Source of the DNA: Sclerotiophoma versabilis
Taxonomy: Eukaryota; Ascomycota; Dothideomycetes; Pleosporales; Didymellaceae
DNA length: 64,000 nt
Reading direction: 5' to 3'
Assembly (NCBI GenBank): GCA_012274445.1
Contig: JAAROD010000094.1
Coordinates: forward strand, 310,001-374,000
Made by a program: the position numbers and the translations under genes. Below are positions 9,679 to 21,141 of this stretch, piece by piece (the stretch's first letter is position 1; the number at the start of each line of letters is the position of its first letter). The notes under the pieces were generated by a model that saw only the letters and a program-made list of their open reading frames with translations, was not told the DNA's origin and searched no databases.

Positions 9679-10492
9679 TTACTGAGTCAACATTTTCCTC
9701 GTCGCGCCCTCCATCCACAGCTTCGTGTACCACCTGTGGGCCAACTGGAACTTCCACGGCAGCGGCTCCAGACCCTTACCCTCGGGCGTGGTGTTGACGA
9801 AGACACTCTTGAGATGGAACGTCGCCGTATCCTTCTTCTCATCCGTACTAACCTCCATGGCAAACAGGCCGTCACTCGCGCGGTGCTCCTGATTCAGCGG
9901 CGAATCACCGCATCGTACAATAACCTTTCCTTGTCAGCAAACCGCCCTCTACTTCTAAGCCCTCCCATCCACATACCTTGTCCGCAGCGTGCTCCACAAC
10001 CTCAAAGTGATCCACAATCTTCTCTCCAACCGGGTACTCGCTCTTCTCCAGCTGCTTCAGGTCCCACAGATGATCCTCACGGCCCGGCAGGGCGCGGTAC
10101 TTCCTCTCCAGGTACCTCCTCTGCACGCGGAAGCCAATGCCGCTCCAGATGCCGCGGCAGAAATCCGTCGTCAGCCGCTCCACCGGCACCTTCTCGCCGT
10201 CCTTGAGCCCGTATCGCTCCCTGAACTTCTGCAGCGGGAGCGTCTTGACGGCGTGGTCGATGCACACAGGCGCGTTCTTCAGCGGGTTGTGGCTCGTGAA
10301 GGTCGGCGTGAGCAGGCCGGGCGACGAGGTGTCGTAGGGGACGAAGGTTGTGTTGCGCGTGTAGAAGCTGAAGACGGAGTAGCCGAGCAGGGCGTTTGCA
10401 CCTGCAGCGCCGGCGAGCCCGAGGACGACGCCGAACAGCCGCTTGCTGCCTGAGATGCGCTTGAACTCGGGGGGAGGCGATATGGTGTTCAT
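9679..10492 (-). CDS. Conserved hypothetical single-pass membrane protein
   Basis: Two exons, 10492-9977 and 9924-9679, with a 52-nt intron (GTATGT donor, CTGAC branch site 9 nt before the AAAG acceptor), encode 253 aa. The ATG at 10492 (MNTISPPPEF) is preferred over the longer upstream frame because the repeat-rich leader ahead of it has no protein character. A hydrophobic helix lies at about residues 16-42 (FGVVLGLAGAAGANALLGYSVF). The remaining soluble part has VERLTTDFCRGIWSGIGFRVQRRYLER and ends in WKFQLAHRWYTKLWMEGAT. I do not recognise a named family; it resembles membrane-tethered proteins conserved among filamentous fungi. Function unknown. Confidence 0.75.
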
Positions 10493-10509
10493 GGTGGCGG
10501 CAATTGGCG

Positions 10510-10575
10510 AGAATGCGAGGAGATGAGGATGCGAGGAGACGTGGATGCGAGGAGACGAGGATGCGAGGAGAACGA
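10510..10575. repeat. Tandem repeat, about 16 bp x 4 (GATGCGAGGAGACGAG-like)
   Basis: Four imperfect copies of a GATGCGAGGAGACG unit lie immediately upstream of the start of the membrane-protein gene, in its promoter or 5' leader. Confidence 0.85.
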
Positions 10576-10969
10576 GATGGTATCGCGTGCTCGTGTCGAG
10601 CTCTGCGCGTTGGAGTTTGCTGGACCCTGGCTGCGGAGCTTGACCGCTCGGTTGGGTCCGAGCTAGTTCAAACACCGTGCGGCCTACTCAGGACGGCGAT
10701 TAGCAGGGAATTACGTCTCTGCTTCTTGAGACTGTGTGTTTTAGCATGGATTGAGTCCGGCAAGCTCGCTGCACAGTCATGCTGCAACTGCTGCTATTAC
10801 ATGGACACGCGCGGTGGCTACTCGCACCTCGTACAAAGGTAAGGCGTCCGGGATGGAAAGACGGAGCAAGCCGAAGCGCTTCGGCGTATGAATGCAAACG
10901 CCGACATGACCAAGTCACTCTTGGTAGGATCACAAAAGGTCAATTGTAGATTTGGCAGGCACTGGGCCT
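10576..10969. other. Intergenic between BFR2 3' end and the membrane-protein promoter
   Basis: No gene or RNA is recognised. It probably carries the BFR2 3' UTR and the upstream promoter of the neighbouring minus-strand gene. Confidence 0.4.
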
Positions 10970-12074
10970 CTAGCTCCTGAACAACATGAGTCCTGCCTCC
11001 TCAGCATCCCCCTCACTCTCCGCCTCGCTCTCCACGTCTTCTTCGCCAAGCCTCATTCGCTTGCCGAACAAGCTGCCAAACAGCTCGTCTCTCTGCCTCT
11101 CTTCCCACTCTCCACGATCTTCGGGTGCCATGAAGTTCTGCAGCTTCTCCTGCACGGTGTACCGTAACCTCCTGCCCTTGCTGGCTTTTGTGTCGACCAC
11201 CTTCTTCGTCTTGGCCTCCCTCGCCACCTGCCACGGTGCCTGCACGACAAACTCGGACGTACCGTTGGCATTGACATCAGCAGACCGTTGCTCGAGCAGC
11301 TCCTTGAGGAGCAGTCCGTAGAAGTCGGCATCGTCGTAGATGGCGGCGTCAGGCTGCGCACCCTTGTGGGCGGACTGCAATGGCGCGCAAGAGCGTGGTG
11401 TTTGCGTGCGAGTGACCAGATGCGATGAGGCCAGCTGGGAGTCGAGCACCTCGGTGAGCGTCTGCTGTGCCGAGGCGTTGAGGCGTGTCTTGTTGTTCGT
11501 GACGGTTGTAGCCTTGGTCTTGTTCGACCAGCGCTCGAGGACAGCCTTCCTGTGCGGCAGGACCGCCCTCTCTGTGCTGCGTATCGACGACCAAATGTCG
11601 GTCGACGAAGTGTTGGCGTCGAAAGTGGTGCGCTTGCGCTTCTCGCCTGTTCGCGACTCTTCGAGCGAGATGCGGAGGTCAGTGAGGTTGTTCAGCAGCG
11701 TGAGCGCCGCAGCCTCGGCGGCCGAGACCGATGCATCTGGTGCAGTTGCCTCCTTGTGTTGCTCAGCAGCCATCGAGTTTGTCGAGATGAGGGCCTTTTG
11801 CAAGCGGATGCGCGTGTTGAGGAGGGTGTCGAACGTCTTGCGCTGCGTCTTGACAGCCTGGCCCTTTGCGACGTCTGACTGTGCACCGGCGGCCAGTGTC
11901 GAGGTCAGGGACTTGGCATCCTTCATCAGGTCGCGTACGGCGGCCGCACCTGCCTTGGTGTCGTCGCCAGACTCGTCATCGTCTTCTGACTCGTCCTGCG
12001 CCTCGTCATCGTCGCTCTCATCCTCGTCGTCGTCCTCCTCACCGTCCATGTCTACGTCTTCGCTGTCCATGTCT

Positions 12075-12110
<36 letters not shown>

Positions 12111-12530
12111 GAGCCAGCGTCGCCGTCAATCAGCGCGTTGAGACCCTCTGAAAATTCGGCCTCTTCGCCGCCATCCTCACTCCCGTCTTCGCTGTCGTCG
12201 CCGCTGTCGTCGTCGCCGGCACCGCTTGCGAACGGATCGTCGCTGTCGCTGTCCTCGAGGTCCTGGCGACTGACATTTTTCCCCGCGTACTGCTTCCCGA
12301 GGGGCTTGGTCTCCTGCTTCCTCAGCTTGCTCTTGCCGACCGTCTCGTAGTGCTCGCGCCCCGCATGCGCATCCTCTTCGGCGTCGGAGAAACCAGCGTC
12401 TGAGCGCTCGTCTTCGCTGGAGCTCGGCGCAGGATCGAGCAGCGACTCGGGGTCGAAGTCTGGGGCGGGTCAGCTGACGAGTGCAGAGTGTCCGGGCGGG
12501 CGACTGACCTGTGAGCTTTGATTTGCCCAT
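10970..12530 (-). CDS. BFR2: BFR2/AATF (TRAUB) ribosome-biogenesis protein
   Basis: Two exons, 12530-12509 (ATG plus six codons and one base) and 12459-10970, with a 49-nt intron, give 503 aa. The N-terminus MGKSKLTDFDPESLLDPAP and the long acidic stretch rich in Asp/Glu/Ser (residues about 20-190) are typical of BFR2. The AATF/Che-1 leucine-zipper region (NNLTDLRISLEESR; AVLPHRKAVLERWSNKT) and the C-terminal TRAUB domain (YDDADFYGLLLKELLEQR ... GRRLRYTVQEKLQNFMAPE) follow. In yeast BFR2 is a nucleolar component of the SSU processome needed for 18S rRNA processing. The gene is divergent from IND1, with 158 bp between the start codons. Confidence 0.93.
12072..12111. repeat. Coding microsatellite (TCGTCC) in BFR2
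   Basis: Perfect or near-perfect hexanucleotide repeat encoding alternating Asp/Glu in the acidic domain of BFR2. It is prone to in-frame length change. Confidence 0.85.
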
Positions 12531-12688
12531 GTTGCGCAGGACGGGGGCTGTTGCGGCTGTTGGCGTGCAGGAGCAGAGTTCGCTGCCACAAAAAAGTTCG
12601 CGCCCATCCCGCACGGACGCCGTCTGCAGTCTTTCCCCACCGAGGCGCGTCACCTCCGAGAACGCCGCAAGCATGTCGACAAGTCGCG
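12531..12688. promoter_or_regulatory. Compact bidirectional promoter BFR2 / IND1
   Basis: Only 158 bp separate the two divergent start codons, so the promoters and 5' UTRs of both genes must overlap here. No TATA box or clear named element is visible. Confidence 0.6.
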
Positions 12689-13737
12689 ATGCTTAAGCCA
12701 CGGTCCTTCTCCACGCTGCGTTGTCTGCAGCATGAGAATCCCCTGGTGGGTGCCAGTCATTCACAACAACGGGCTGCTTGCTCATCACATGTCTAGGGCC
12801 TCCCGCGCTCCGGCGCGCCTCCACAGCTCCCGCGCATGCAACGGGGCCTGCCGCAGCGACGCAGCATAAAAGACGTCAAGAAAGTGGTCGCCGTGTCGTC
12901 GGCGAAGGGCGGTGTTGGCAAAAGCACCATCGCTGGTACGCCCACTCCTTCCTCCTTGCACGCCAGCATCGCCACTCACCCTCGCAGTCAACCTTGCCCT
13001 CAGCTTCGCACGCCGCGGCTACAGGGCCGGCATCCTCGACACCGACATCTTCGGCCCTTCGATCCCGACTCTCCTCAACCTGTCGGGCGAACCGCGCTTG
13101 TCGAGCAGTCAGTTGCACTCCACACCCTCCCCCAACCGCCCACTCTGACAACGAGGCAGACAACCAGCTCATCCCGCTCTCCAACTATGGCCTGAAGTCC
13201 ATGTCCATGGGCTATCTCATCCCAGAGTCCTCGCCGGTAGCATGGCGCGGACTCATGGTCATGAAGGCACTGCAGCAGCTGCTTCACGAAGTAGAGTGGG
13301 GCGGCCTGGACGTCTTGGTGCTTGACATGCCGCCTGGAACTGGCGACGTGCAGCTCACCATCACCCAGCAGCTGAATCTGGATGGTGCATTGATCGTGTC
13401 AACGCCGCAGGATCTGTCGCTCAAGGACGCCGTCAAAGGGGTCGAGTTGTTCAAGAAGGTCAACGTCAACCTGCTTGGCCTGGTCTGCAACATGGCTGGC
13501 TTCAAGTGCCCGGGCTGCGGTTCAGTCCACGAGGTGTTTGGCAACATGAACAAAATCAGGGACATGTGTGGGAAGTACGACTTGAAGATGCTGGGAGAAA
13601 TCCCGTTGCACGCTCGCATCAGCGACGATGCAGACCGCGGGAAGCCCACTGTTGTTGCAGAGCCAGATGGCGACAAAGCGAAAGCATTTTTGGATATTGC
13701 TCGCGAGGTTGAGGCTGCAGTAGGCTTGACGAGATAA
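12689..13737 (+). CDS. IND1: Mitochondrial P-loop Fe-S scaffold/transfer protein Ind1 (NUBPL)
   Basis: Four exons: 12689-12745, 12797-12935, 12988-13107 and 13160-13737. The three introns are 51-52 nt, and the model gives 297 aa. Exon 1 encodes a basic presequence (MLKPRSFSTLRCLQ) and HENPL, which joins exon 2 (GLPRSGAPP...), a continuity seen in the Ind1 family. The deviant Walker A is SSAKGGVGKST. Further hallmarks are DTDIFGPSIPTLL, DMPPGTGDVQL and the CPGC iron-sulfur cysteine pair. Ind1 delivers 4Fe-4S clusters to respiratory complex I in the matrix. Starting instead at the internal Met at 12836 would remove the targeting signal and suggest a cytosolic Cfd1/Nbp35. Exon 1 uses a GTGGGT donor. 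Confidence 0.92.
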
Positions 13738-14153
13738 GCTCAAGCCCCCAAGCTTTGATCATCTAGACTCGGAAACGAGACGTCTAAGCTTAATACCATG
13801 CCAGGCTTCACAAATGGGATGCATATGTTGCTAAAGTTGGGTTGGGCGTTTGGCTACGGCTGACGCGAAAAAGTGGTGGCTGCAGAAGTGGCTTGCAGCC
13901 TGTAGTCATCAGAAACTTGCTATCCAATCACCAACCACCGTTCACCCTTCTCTGTTTTTGCTATAGCTCTCAGCCGCAGTCAGCATGCATTGGCCGAGCT
14001 ATGTCCCGTGGAGCTAGAGAGCCACATAGGCGGCCTGAAAGTACATAATCACCAAAGCCGCCATGCGGCGCACGCAAACACCGCCGCAATCGACAAACAT
14101 TGTACTATCAACCGACAATACTCAACCCTCTTTACTGCAAATGAGCCCTAGAC
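13738..14153. other. Intergenic between IND1 and the DUF6536 gene
   Basis: Holds the IND1 3' flank and the promoter of the next plus-strand gene. No other feature seen. Confidence 0.4.
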
Positions 14154-16673
14154 ATGGTCGTGCATCGAGCACTCACGGGCTACCGCAGAGTTCGCGACAA
14201 CGGTGATCTGGGCGAGACCGCTGATGATGTCGAGCTTCTCTCCTCTGAAAGGTAAGCGAAAGGAGTAATGTGGTTCCTCTGCATCCGTGCATAACATTAC
14301 AAACAGCACGTTGAACGAATGCCAACCCCTTGACGATGATGTTGATAGAGTCAAGCAAAAGGCTGTTGTGCATGACCGGCAATCTGCGGCCTTCGAATCT
14401 TTTGCGCCGGACGATGAAGGCTTCCATGCTCCTTCCAAGTTTATTGGGACCACAACAAAGTCTTTGACACATCGTCCATTTCTCTCAGGTTGGCGCGTTG
14501 GAGCGGTTGTCTCACTTATTGGCGCCTCCTTGGTATGCATCTTCAATCTTGCCATCACCGTGTACGTCTGGACTGGTCCATACCAGAAAGCCGAAGGCTC
14601 CATCGGGACCCTATTCGAAGGCAGCTGCGCTAAGGCGAGAAGACTGAACGTGTGGATCCATCTTCTTGTGAACGTTCTCAGCACCCTTCTTCTCGGCGCC
14701 AGCAACTATTGCATGCAGGTCCTCAGCGCGCCGAACAGAGAGGAGCTTGTGCGCGCTCACGGGAGACGAATTTGGCTTCACATTGGAGTACCTAGTCTGC
14801 GGAATCTCAAGCACATCGGACGACCGCGAGCAGTTCTATGGATAGTCTTGTTCCTCTCCTCTATGCCGCTACATCTGCTTTTCAACTCGGTCGTATTCAC
14901 CAACCTGCAAGCTAACGAGTACTTTGTCAACCCAGTCACCGAGGAATGGCTCAACGGCGGTCCTTACGACACATCTCGTTTTGTCGATATACCTGCGAAC
15001 GAAACGACCGTCATAGTTGCCAAGACTAATGCTAGAGAAATGAATGTGACTATTATTGGAGGGCAGTTCATCAACAGCAACAATACCAAGGCTACTTATC
15101 AAAAACTTGATGCAGCGGCCTGCTTCGACAAGTACAACAACCAGTACATGTCAGATGCAGGCAACTTGTATCTCGTTCACGACCGTCCGATAGTCTGGCG
15201 AGATCTCGATATTTGGTGGCCAAAGTTCCACCTCAACAACAGCTTCACATGGACCAAGTCTTCGGAGGACTTACGGATCTCTGAAGCAGATCGAAACACC
15301 ACTCTAAACGCCACCATACCATTCGTGAGCACACCCGACTTCTACCTGTCCAACGGATGGCGGTGTCCGTCACACACGTTCAGGACATGCGATGTTGACA
15401 ATGAGCACGAAATCCCCGGCAATCGGTCTGAATGGCAACCATTCGAGGCACCCATCAAATACTGCATGGTCGAAGAAGTGCAGGAACGGTGCAGATTGCA
15501 GTTCAGCTTTTGGGTTGCCACTCTTGTTGTGGCGTCCAATTTTATCAAGGCTGTCTGCATGGCCTTGACGCTTCTAATGTACCGCAGACACCTGCCGCTC
15601 GTCACGTTAGGCGATGCGATAGCTCACTTCCTGGACCACCCAGATCCGGAGACAAAGGGTCGTTGCTTGTTCTCGAGGCATCTGATGGAAGCGCAGTGGA
15701 CGTGGGAATTCACCCACGGCGCAAAGAAAGATGAGCTTGGTGTGCCTCCCGAGCCCTTCGATCCAAAGCGCCGAGCTTGGCAGACCGCTCCAAGTGGCTA
15801 TCGATGGTTGGCTACCTATGTATTGTAAGTTCTCAACTAACGCTTGGATCTATTCGCTCACATACATATAGGTTCGTTGCGGCCATCATCTTTGCAATCG
15901 TATGCATGGCGCGCACAGTGTCAGCGATGCCCAAAGACGTGGCTAAGCTGTGGAAGATTGGATTCGGTACCATCACCGGTAACAACTTGCTCAACGTCGG
16001 CACCACTCTTGGAGGCGGCATCCTGATTGCCAATCTACCCCAGGCTGTACTGTCCTACTTGTATCTCGCCTTCAACGCGCTGTACACGAACATGTTCGTC
16101 GCACAGGTAGGTCCCGGTCACCATTTTAAGGGCCACTAGCTAACTGATAAGGAATGGAGTACGTACATGGAAACTCGCAAACCCCTCCGCGTCACTTCGC
16201 CCATCGGACAACAACGCGACACATACTGGCTTAACGTCCCCTTCCGCTACGCAATCCCCATGACCATCATGTCGGGCTTGTTCCACTGGCTCACCTCGCA
16301 GAGTATCTTCCTAGTCCAAATCACAGTACTAAATGCGTACACCCGCGACGCCTACCGCAAGATCTCCACCTGCGGCTTCTCCCCCGTAGCCATCATCTTG
16401 TGCACCGTGCTCGGAACCGTCATAGCGATCGGTGGCTTTGCGATTGGCCGGTTCAGATACGCGCCTGGTATGCCTGTTGCGGGCAGTTGCTCTGCTGCGA
16501 TCAGTGCCGCGTGCCACCCGCTGCGCGAGGACACTGAGGCTAGTGTGAGACCTGTACAATGGGGCGCTGTCACGCATGGAGAAAAGGGGAATAATGGCAA
16601 TCCGCCTGTGGGTCATTGCACTTTCTCGAGCCTGCCGGTTGAGACGCCGCGCCGGGGACAACTTTATGCTTGA
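14154..16673 (+). CDS. DUF6536 multi-pass membrane protein
   Basis: Four exons: 14154-14251, 14307-15824, 15872-16106 and 16152-16673. The introns are 55, 47 and 45 nt, and the product is 790 aa. After a polar N-terminus, hydrophobic helices appear at GAVVSLIGASLVCIFNLAI, LLVNVLSTLLLGASNYCM and AVLWIVLFLSSMPLHLLFN. A long, probably extracellular loop with many NxS/T sites follows, and then at least five more helices near the C-terminus. The YQKAEGSIGTLFEGSC and ASNYCMQVLSAP segments are characteristic of the fungal DUF6536 family. Function is unknown; location in the plasma or an endomembrane is inferred from topology. Confidence 0.85.
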
Positions 16674-17125
16674 TTCTTGAAAAGGATACTCTGCTGCGAA
16701 GTTTGCAGCATTCGACTTGTTCGAAGGGAAAGAGAGCGAGATTTAGCATCTGTCACTCCATCACATAGCATACTTCTGTTCGCATGCTGCATGCTGGGAA
16801 CACCGTCCAGTCTGGTTTCCTTTCGCGAAAATTGACCGGCTCTGATCCCATCACCATCGTCTATACCACATGACTGGCCAGTCTTCGATCCAAAGCATGT
16901 CGCACCTCACCATCATTCCGCTTTGCAATCGCACTCACAATGCCCTTGACCGCTGGTATCAAGCTTTCAAATCCGGGCCGAAGACTGTTTAGATGTGTTA
17001 GCCTACACCTCTTTCCATGCTGGCTGCTACAGGCACGCAAAGCATGCTGTGAGTGACGCAGTGCCGCGAGGAGGGCTTGTTTCTGCCTGGCAGGTGCGCG
17101 ATGCAGTGTGCATGCGGTGTCTGAA
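16674..17125. other. Intergenic, nothing recognised
   Basis: 3' flank of the DUF6536 gene. The overlapping minus-strand open frame shows no protein-like composition here. Confidence 0.35.
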
Positions 17126-17739
17126 CTACAGCATTGGATTCGCTTTGTTGGCCGTGTAAGACGCAGGCCCTGATGACGTCGCAGTCGAACCTGCTCCCAA
17201 GCTCGACGCCATGCGCAATTCGTAGCCAACACCGAACGTGTTGTGGACTTCTGCGTTGTTGATGCCAGTTTCCACGACCCCTGTCCTCCCATCCCTGTTA
17301 ATGGCGTCGGTGCGCAGGCTAAGAATGCTGGTGGTAGGGTGCAAGTACGTCTGAGGCCGCGACGGCGCCGTGTAGCATGGACGCACCGAGGGCGACGGGT
17401 ATGGTGGAGAGATACCCATGGCGTGGATGGCATAGACGATTGAAGCGTCGTGACTGAAGTAGAAGGACAGCGACGACGTCCTCGTAATCGCGGACTGTAA
17501 TTCACCAGCACACCCCAGCACACATCAAATGGTAGGTAGAGCAGTTTGTATCTAGTGCGAGACAAGACAGATACGGAACCAGCACTGAGCCACAGACGAG
17601 TCAACATGTAGAGTCTAAACCGCAATCCCATGGATTGAAAAGTCACCGAGCTCCAACGCCGTATCGTGAGATGCATCCACAGCACAAGCCCCAGCTCGAC
17701 AGCCACACATACGCCACCCGAGAGCCGGGATTTCGCCAT
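17126..17739 (-). CDS. Possible small hypothetical gene with unresolved exon structure
   Basis: Two protein-like segments lie on the minus strand in different frames. The first runs from the ATG at 17739 (MAKSRLSGG, with a hydrophobic helix GVCVAVELGLVLWMHL). The second is about 17511-17126 (SAITRTSSLSFYFSHDASIVYAIHAMG... ending TANKANPML and TAG). They could be joined by an intron with a GTATCT donor and the acceptor ATTACAG near 17500 (about 80 nt), but other solutions exist. No family is recognised. A membrane-anchored small protein and a non-gene are both possible. Confidence 0.3.
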
Positions 17740-17824
17740 CTCATCTTACGCTTTGGAATCAGCTGTGCATGACTCTTCAGTCCAGGTCCACCAAGCCCGC
17801 GCCATCGCTGTACGAGTGCTTCTG

Positions 17825-17873
17825 TCAAGGTATCCCCGCCTGATAATCAAGGTATCCCCGCCTGATAATCAAG
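17825..17873. repeat. Exact 22-bp tandem duplication
   Basis: The unit TCAAGGTATCCCCGCCTGAT plus AA occurs twice back to back (17825-17846 and 17847-17868), followed by a partial third copy (TCAAG). Confidence 0.95.
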
Positions 17874-19328
17874 CCATCATCCAGACCAACAACCAAAGCG
17901 CTGTTATCCATGCTACTCTTAACACATCCATCCACAAGCACAACGATTGGAGAGCAATACAGTGTTATGCTCGTTGCTTCGCCTTGAGATGTATGACTAA
18001 TCCGTCTGTTAGTAATTCCCGCACAGCGACGACTGTGGAGTTCCATCTGAGCCTCAAGTAACAGCTATACCGCTACTAGCCATTTACTGTCAGTTCCGCA
18101 ATCAACACGCCAAAGCAATCATATCACTTTTCCTGTCTCCTCGCGCCGTAGAAGATGGATGGATGGACGAGTTGTAGACATTAGGATGCTGAAAGCGCGC
18201 TCTACACGGTGCAGAGAAGATTGGATTGTACGATAGTTTGTAACCGATCTGATCCAGAAATAAATAGCGCGCATCCACAAAAAGCAAAACAACAGCTTAC
18301 ACCACCACGCATCCAAAGGTAAATCTTGAGATATAAAACGACTCAGCACTTTTTTTTCCAGCAATGCGATTGCTTTTTCTACTCGCACCGTGTATATAAC
18401 GCAGCGGCTGTGCACACCGTTCGCGACAATTTTTACGCGGACACTAAGCATGCATGCATACTCACTCACTCAGAACCAAAAAACCTCGCTTACATCTCTA
18501 ACTACAGTGCAGTGCAGTGCAGTAGCTCGATGCTTTCTTTCTTTTCTGATATGTTAACTCGTGGAACCTTGTGTTGCTAGATCGTACTTCACTGCCGTGG
18601 TGTATCTGCTGCAACGCCATCTTCACAGGTACTGCGTGTCGAATTCCCACGCAGCCTGGCTTTTAACTCCGTATACAGCTGTCTCGACTTCCATATGGGC
18701 ATAGCACAGTTCTTCATACGTGCAGACTCATATTCACGTCTGTCTTGCAATTGAAACGCCCTGAGTTCTAGCAGTGTTAGGGGTTCCGAATGAATGCGCC
18801 GTTGTGCGGCTGAGCATGGGAGAGAATGCGGAGTACAGCGCGAAAACAGCAGATTTAGGACTATTGTATGGGTACTACGGCCAGACTTCTGTGATATTTG
18901 CGGGAATTTGGGTGGAGGATGGGGGTGGGGTGGTGGCTCTTGTGGCAGTGGACGATAGAGTTGTATGGACTGAGTGGAAGAGAATAGTGAAGAGGTTGGT
19001 ATGTAGCTGATATATGAGTTGATTAGATGATTCGTATCAGTACAGTAATGATGGTTGTATAGATCGGGTTGTGTAGAGTCTGTGGAAGCTTAGTTTGCTT
19101 ACTTTTAGGTCTTTGAGGATGTTTCCACTCTGTGAAGAGTGTGGATATGTTGCCATTAAAAGTGATAAGAATTATCCTTTTTAGAGTCTTTTTCTGTAGA
19201 CAGTACTACTTTCAAGGTACATGGTGGAGAAGAACCAAGTTACAGGCATTCAACATCAACTCTTTATTTTACAATCTACTACAGCACCACCATAAATTCT
19301 TCCATCGCACTCAAAGCCTTCCAGCTCC
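17874..19328. other. Gene-free stretch
   Basis: About 1.45 kb with no credible coding region. It contains a GTGCA-type microsatellite (four copies of a 5-bp unit near 18508-18527) and low-complexity T/G-rich stretches near 18900-19060. Confidence 0.45.
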
Positions 19329-21141
19329 TCAAAGACTCACCTCAACGACTGGACCGTGATAGGTCTTCCTCGCCCAGACAGCATAGTACACAGCGCTTAG
19401 CATCGCAACAGCACCGGTGACCAGAATCGACCAATTCATCGTCGCGAGCGTAACCTCCTTGAAACTTGGCCAGAAGCTGAAGAAGAATACAAACGCAAGA
19501 TACACGCAGGCAAAAGCATTGTTCACAATTCCGAGCGTACCGGGAATCTTCCACGGTCCCCAGATGGCGCGCACCATGCCGTCGTTGGTGAGAGATGGTG
19601 TTCCATTGTCGAATGCTGCGCTGCTGGGCAGAATCGCGCCGGTACAGCGGCGGTAGAGCAGCAGGCAGGAGGTGAGGAGGTAGGACGCGAAGAGACCAGC
19701 AATGGAGACGGAGATGACGCCGTTGAACGCGGTGGTGGATCCGATGTTGATGAGGGCCAGGATGCTGGCCACGATACTGGTGAAGGCGACGGCATTCACA
19801 GGAATCGACGTTCTATCACTAATCTGTCGTTACGTCAATACAGCTCGTTGCTTGTCGAATTAACTGTCTTACCTTGCTCAGCACGCGCCACCCGGGAAGA
19901 CCCTTGTCTCTTGCGAACGCCCAGCAGATACGCGAGGTCGAGGCTGAAAAGCCGACGTTAGCGCTGATGGTAAGTACCATAACGATAGAAGCCATCACAG
20001 CCGCACCGGCGCGTGACTGCACGGCTTGGTGGAAGATCGCCATGAATGGGAAAGCTGGGTTTTCTGCCAGAACGGCGTCCATGTCACCTAGGCGTAGGAG
20101 CACAGTGAGAACCATGACAAAACCCAGAGACCCGTTGATTGCAATGCCTGTCATGATTGACCTAGGCACAACCACTTGGGCGTTGTGAATCTCCTCAGAC
20201 AGCTAATATCGTGTAAGCAACTACCTTTGGAAAACGAGATATGCGAGACTTACATGGATCGGCCCATCGCCACCAACGAAGGCAAACACGCTTCCCATAA
20301 TTCCAATGCAGAAGGATAAGCCTTGAGAGTCCCAACCACCCATGTTGACAAAGGTGGTAAAAATCTCTTTAGCATCACCTTTGGGACCAAGGACCAAGAG
20401 AGGAATGAGAATGGCAAAGAAACCAAGGATGTGCAAGACCAGCAGCGCTCCTTCAAATTTGGGTAAAAGCCATCCAGCAGCTACGTTGATGAAGACGCAG
20501 AACAAGATGACCGCCCAGTAGAGTAGTGTGACGTGCCAGTTTTGAGGGACGTAGGTCTCCGGTTGACAAAGGATGAGAAGACCTTGGATTAAACCACCAG
20601 TGAGGAAGCACCCAGAGCCAAGAGAAGCCAGCCAGCCACAAAGGGTGAGCCATCCGGATATGTAGCTGAGAAGCTTAGATAGACGCCGAGGTGCAAGCAT
20701 CGACACCCAGTGGTATTGACCTCCAGACGTGGGTGCGATTGAGACCAGCTCAGAAAGGACCATGAAGACAGATACGGTACCGAGCCACACGACTAGGTAG
20801 CCGTAGATGACACCGGCAGGGCCACCATTCTGGAAGCCGACGAGAAACAATCTATAAAAGTCAATCACATTTGCAATCGAGTATGGATGTCAAAGCTTAC
20901 ACCAAAGAGCCCTCCCAAGTGATCAAGACAGTGCAACTGAAGCCCAGGATGGAGAGGAAACCAAATCGTCTCTGACAGGTTTGTCAGTAAGGTCATACAT
21001 GCATTTTCGAGAACCCACCTTCAACACTGCCTTCTTGCCCAACCTCGCGAGTGCAAGCTCATCCTTCTGATCAGTGGTTGAGAAGCTCGGAGAAACGGTC
21101 ATCTCAACATCATTGCCCTTTACGGAGGGAGTAGACGCCAT
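19329..21141 (-). CDS. Amino-acid/polyamine/choline (APC) family permease
   Basis: Five exons: 21141-21019, 20971-20901, 20851-20254, 20202-19873 and 19823-19329. The introns are 47-51 nt, and the product is 538 aa, normal for fungal APC permeases. After the cytosolic N-terminus (LARLGKKAVLKRRFGFLSILGFSCTVLITWEGSL) come about twelve hydrophobic helices. These include GGPAGVIYGYLVVWLGTVSVFMVLSELVS, the APTSGGQYHWV motif, a VGGDGPIHLSEEIHNA loop and the FSASTSRICWAFARDKGLPG region. These features match the fungal GABA/choline-type permeases (UGA4/HNM1-like). The substrate cannot be set from sequence; the plasma membrane is the likely site. Confidence 0.9.

Noticed and set aside
11340..12350. 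Long plus-strand open frame of 336 codons opposite BFR2
   Set aside because: It is the antisense shadow of the acidic BFR2 coding region; its Ser/Arg-rich composition reflects GAC/GAG codons read backwards.
13284..13676. Minus-strand frame within IND1
   Set aside because: Antisense of the conserved P-loop protein exon 4.
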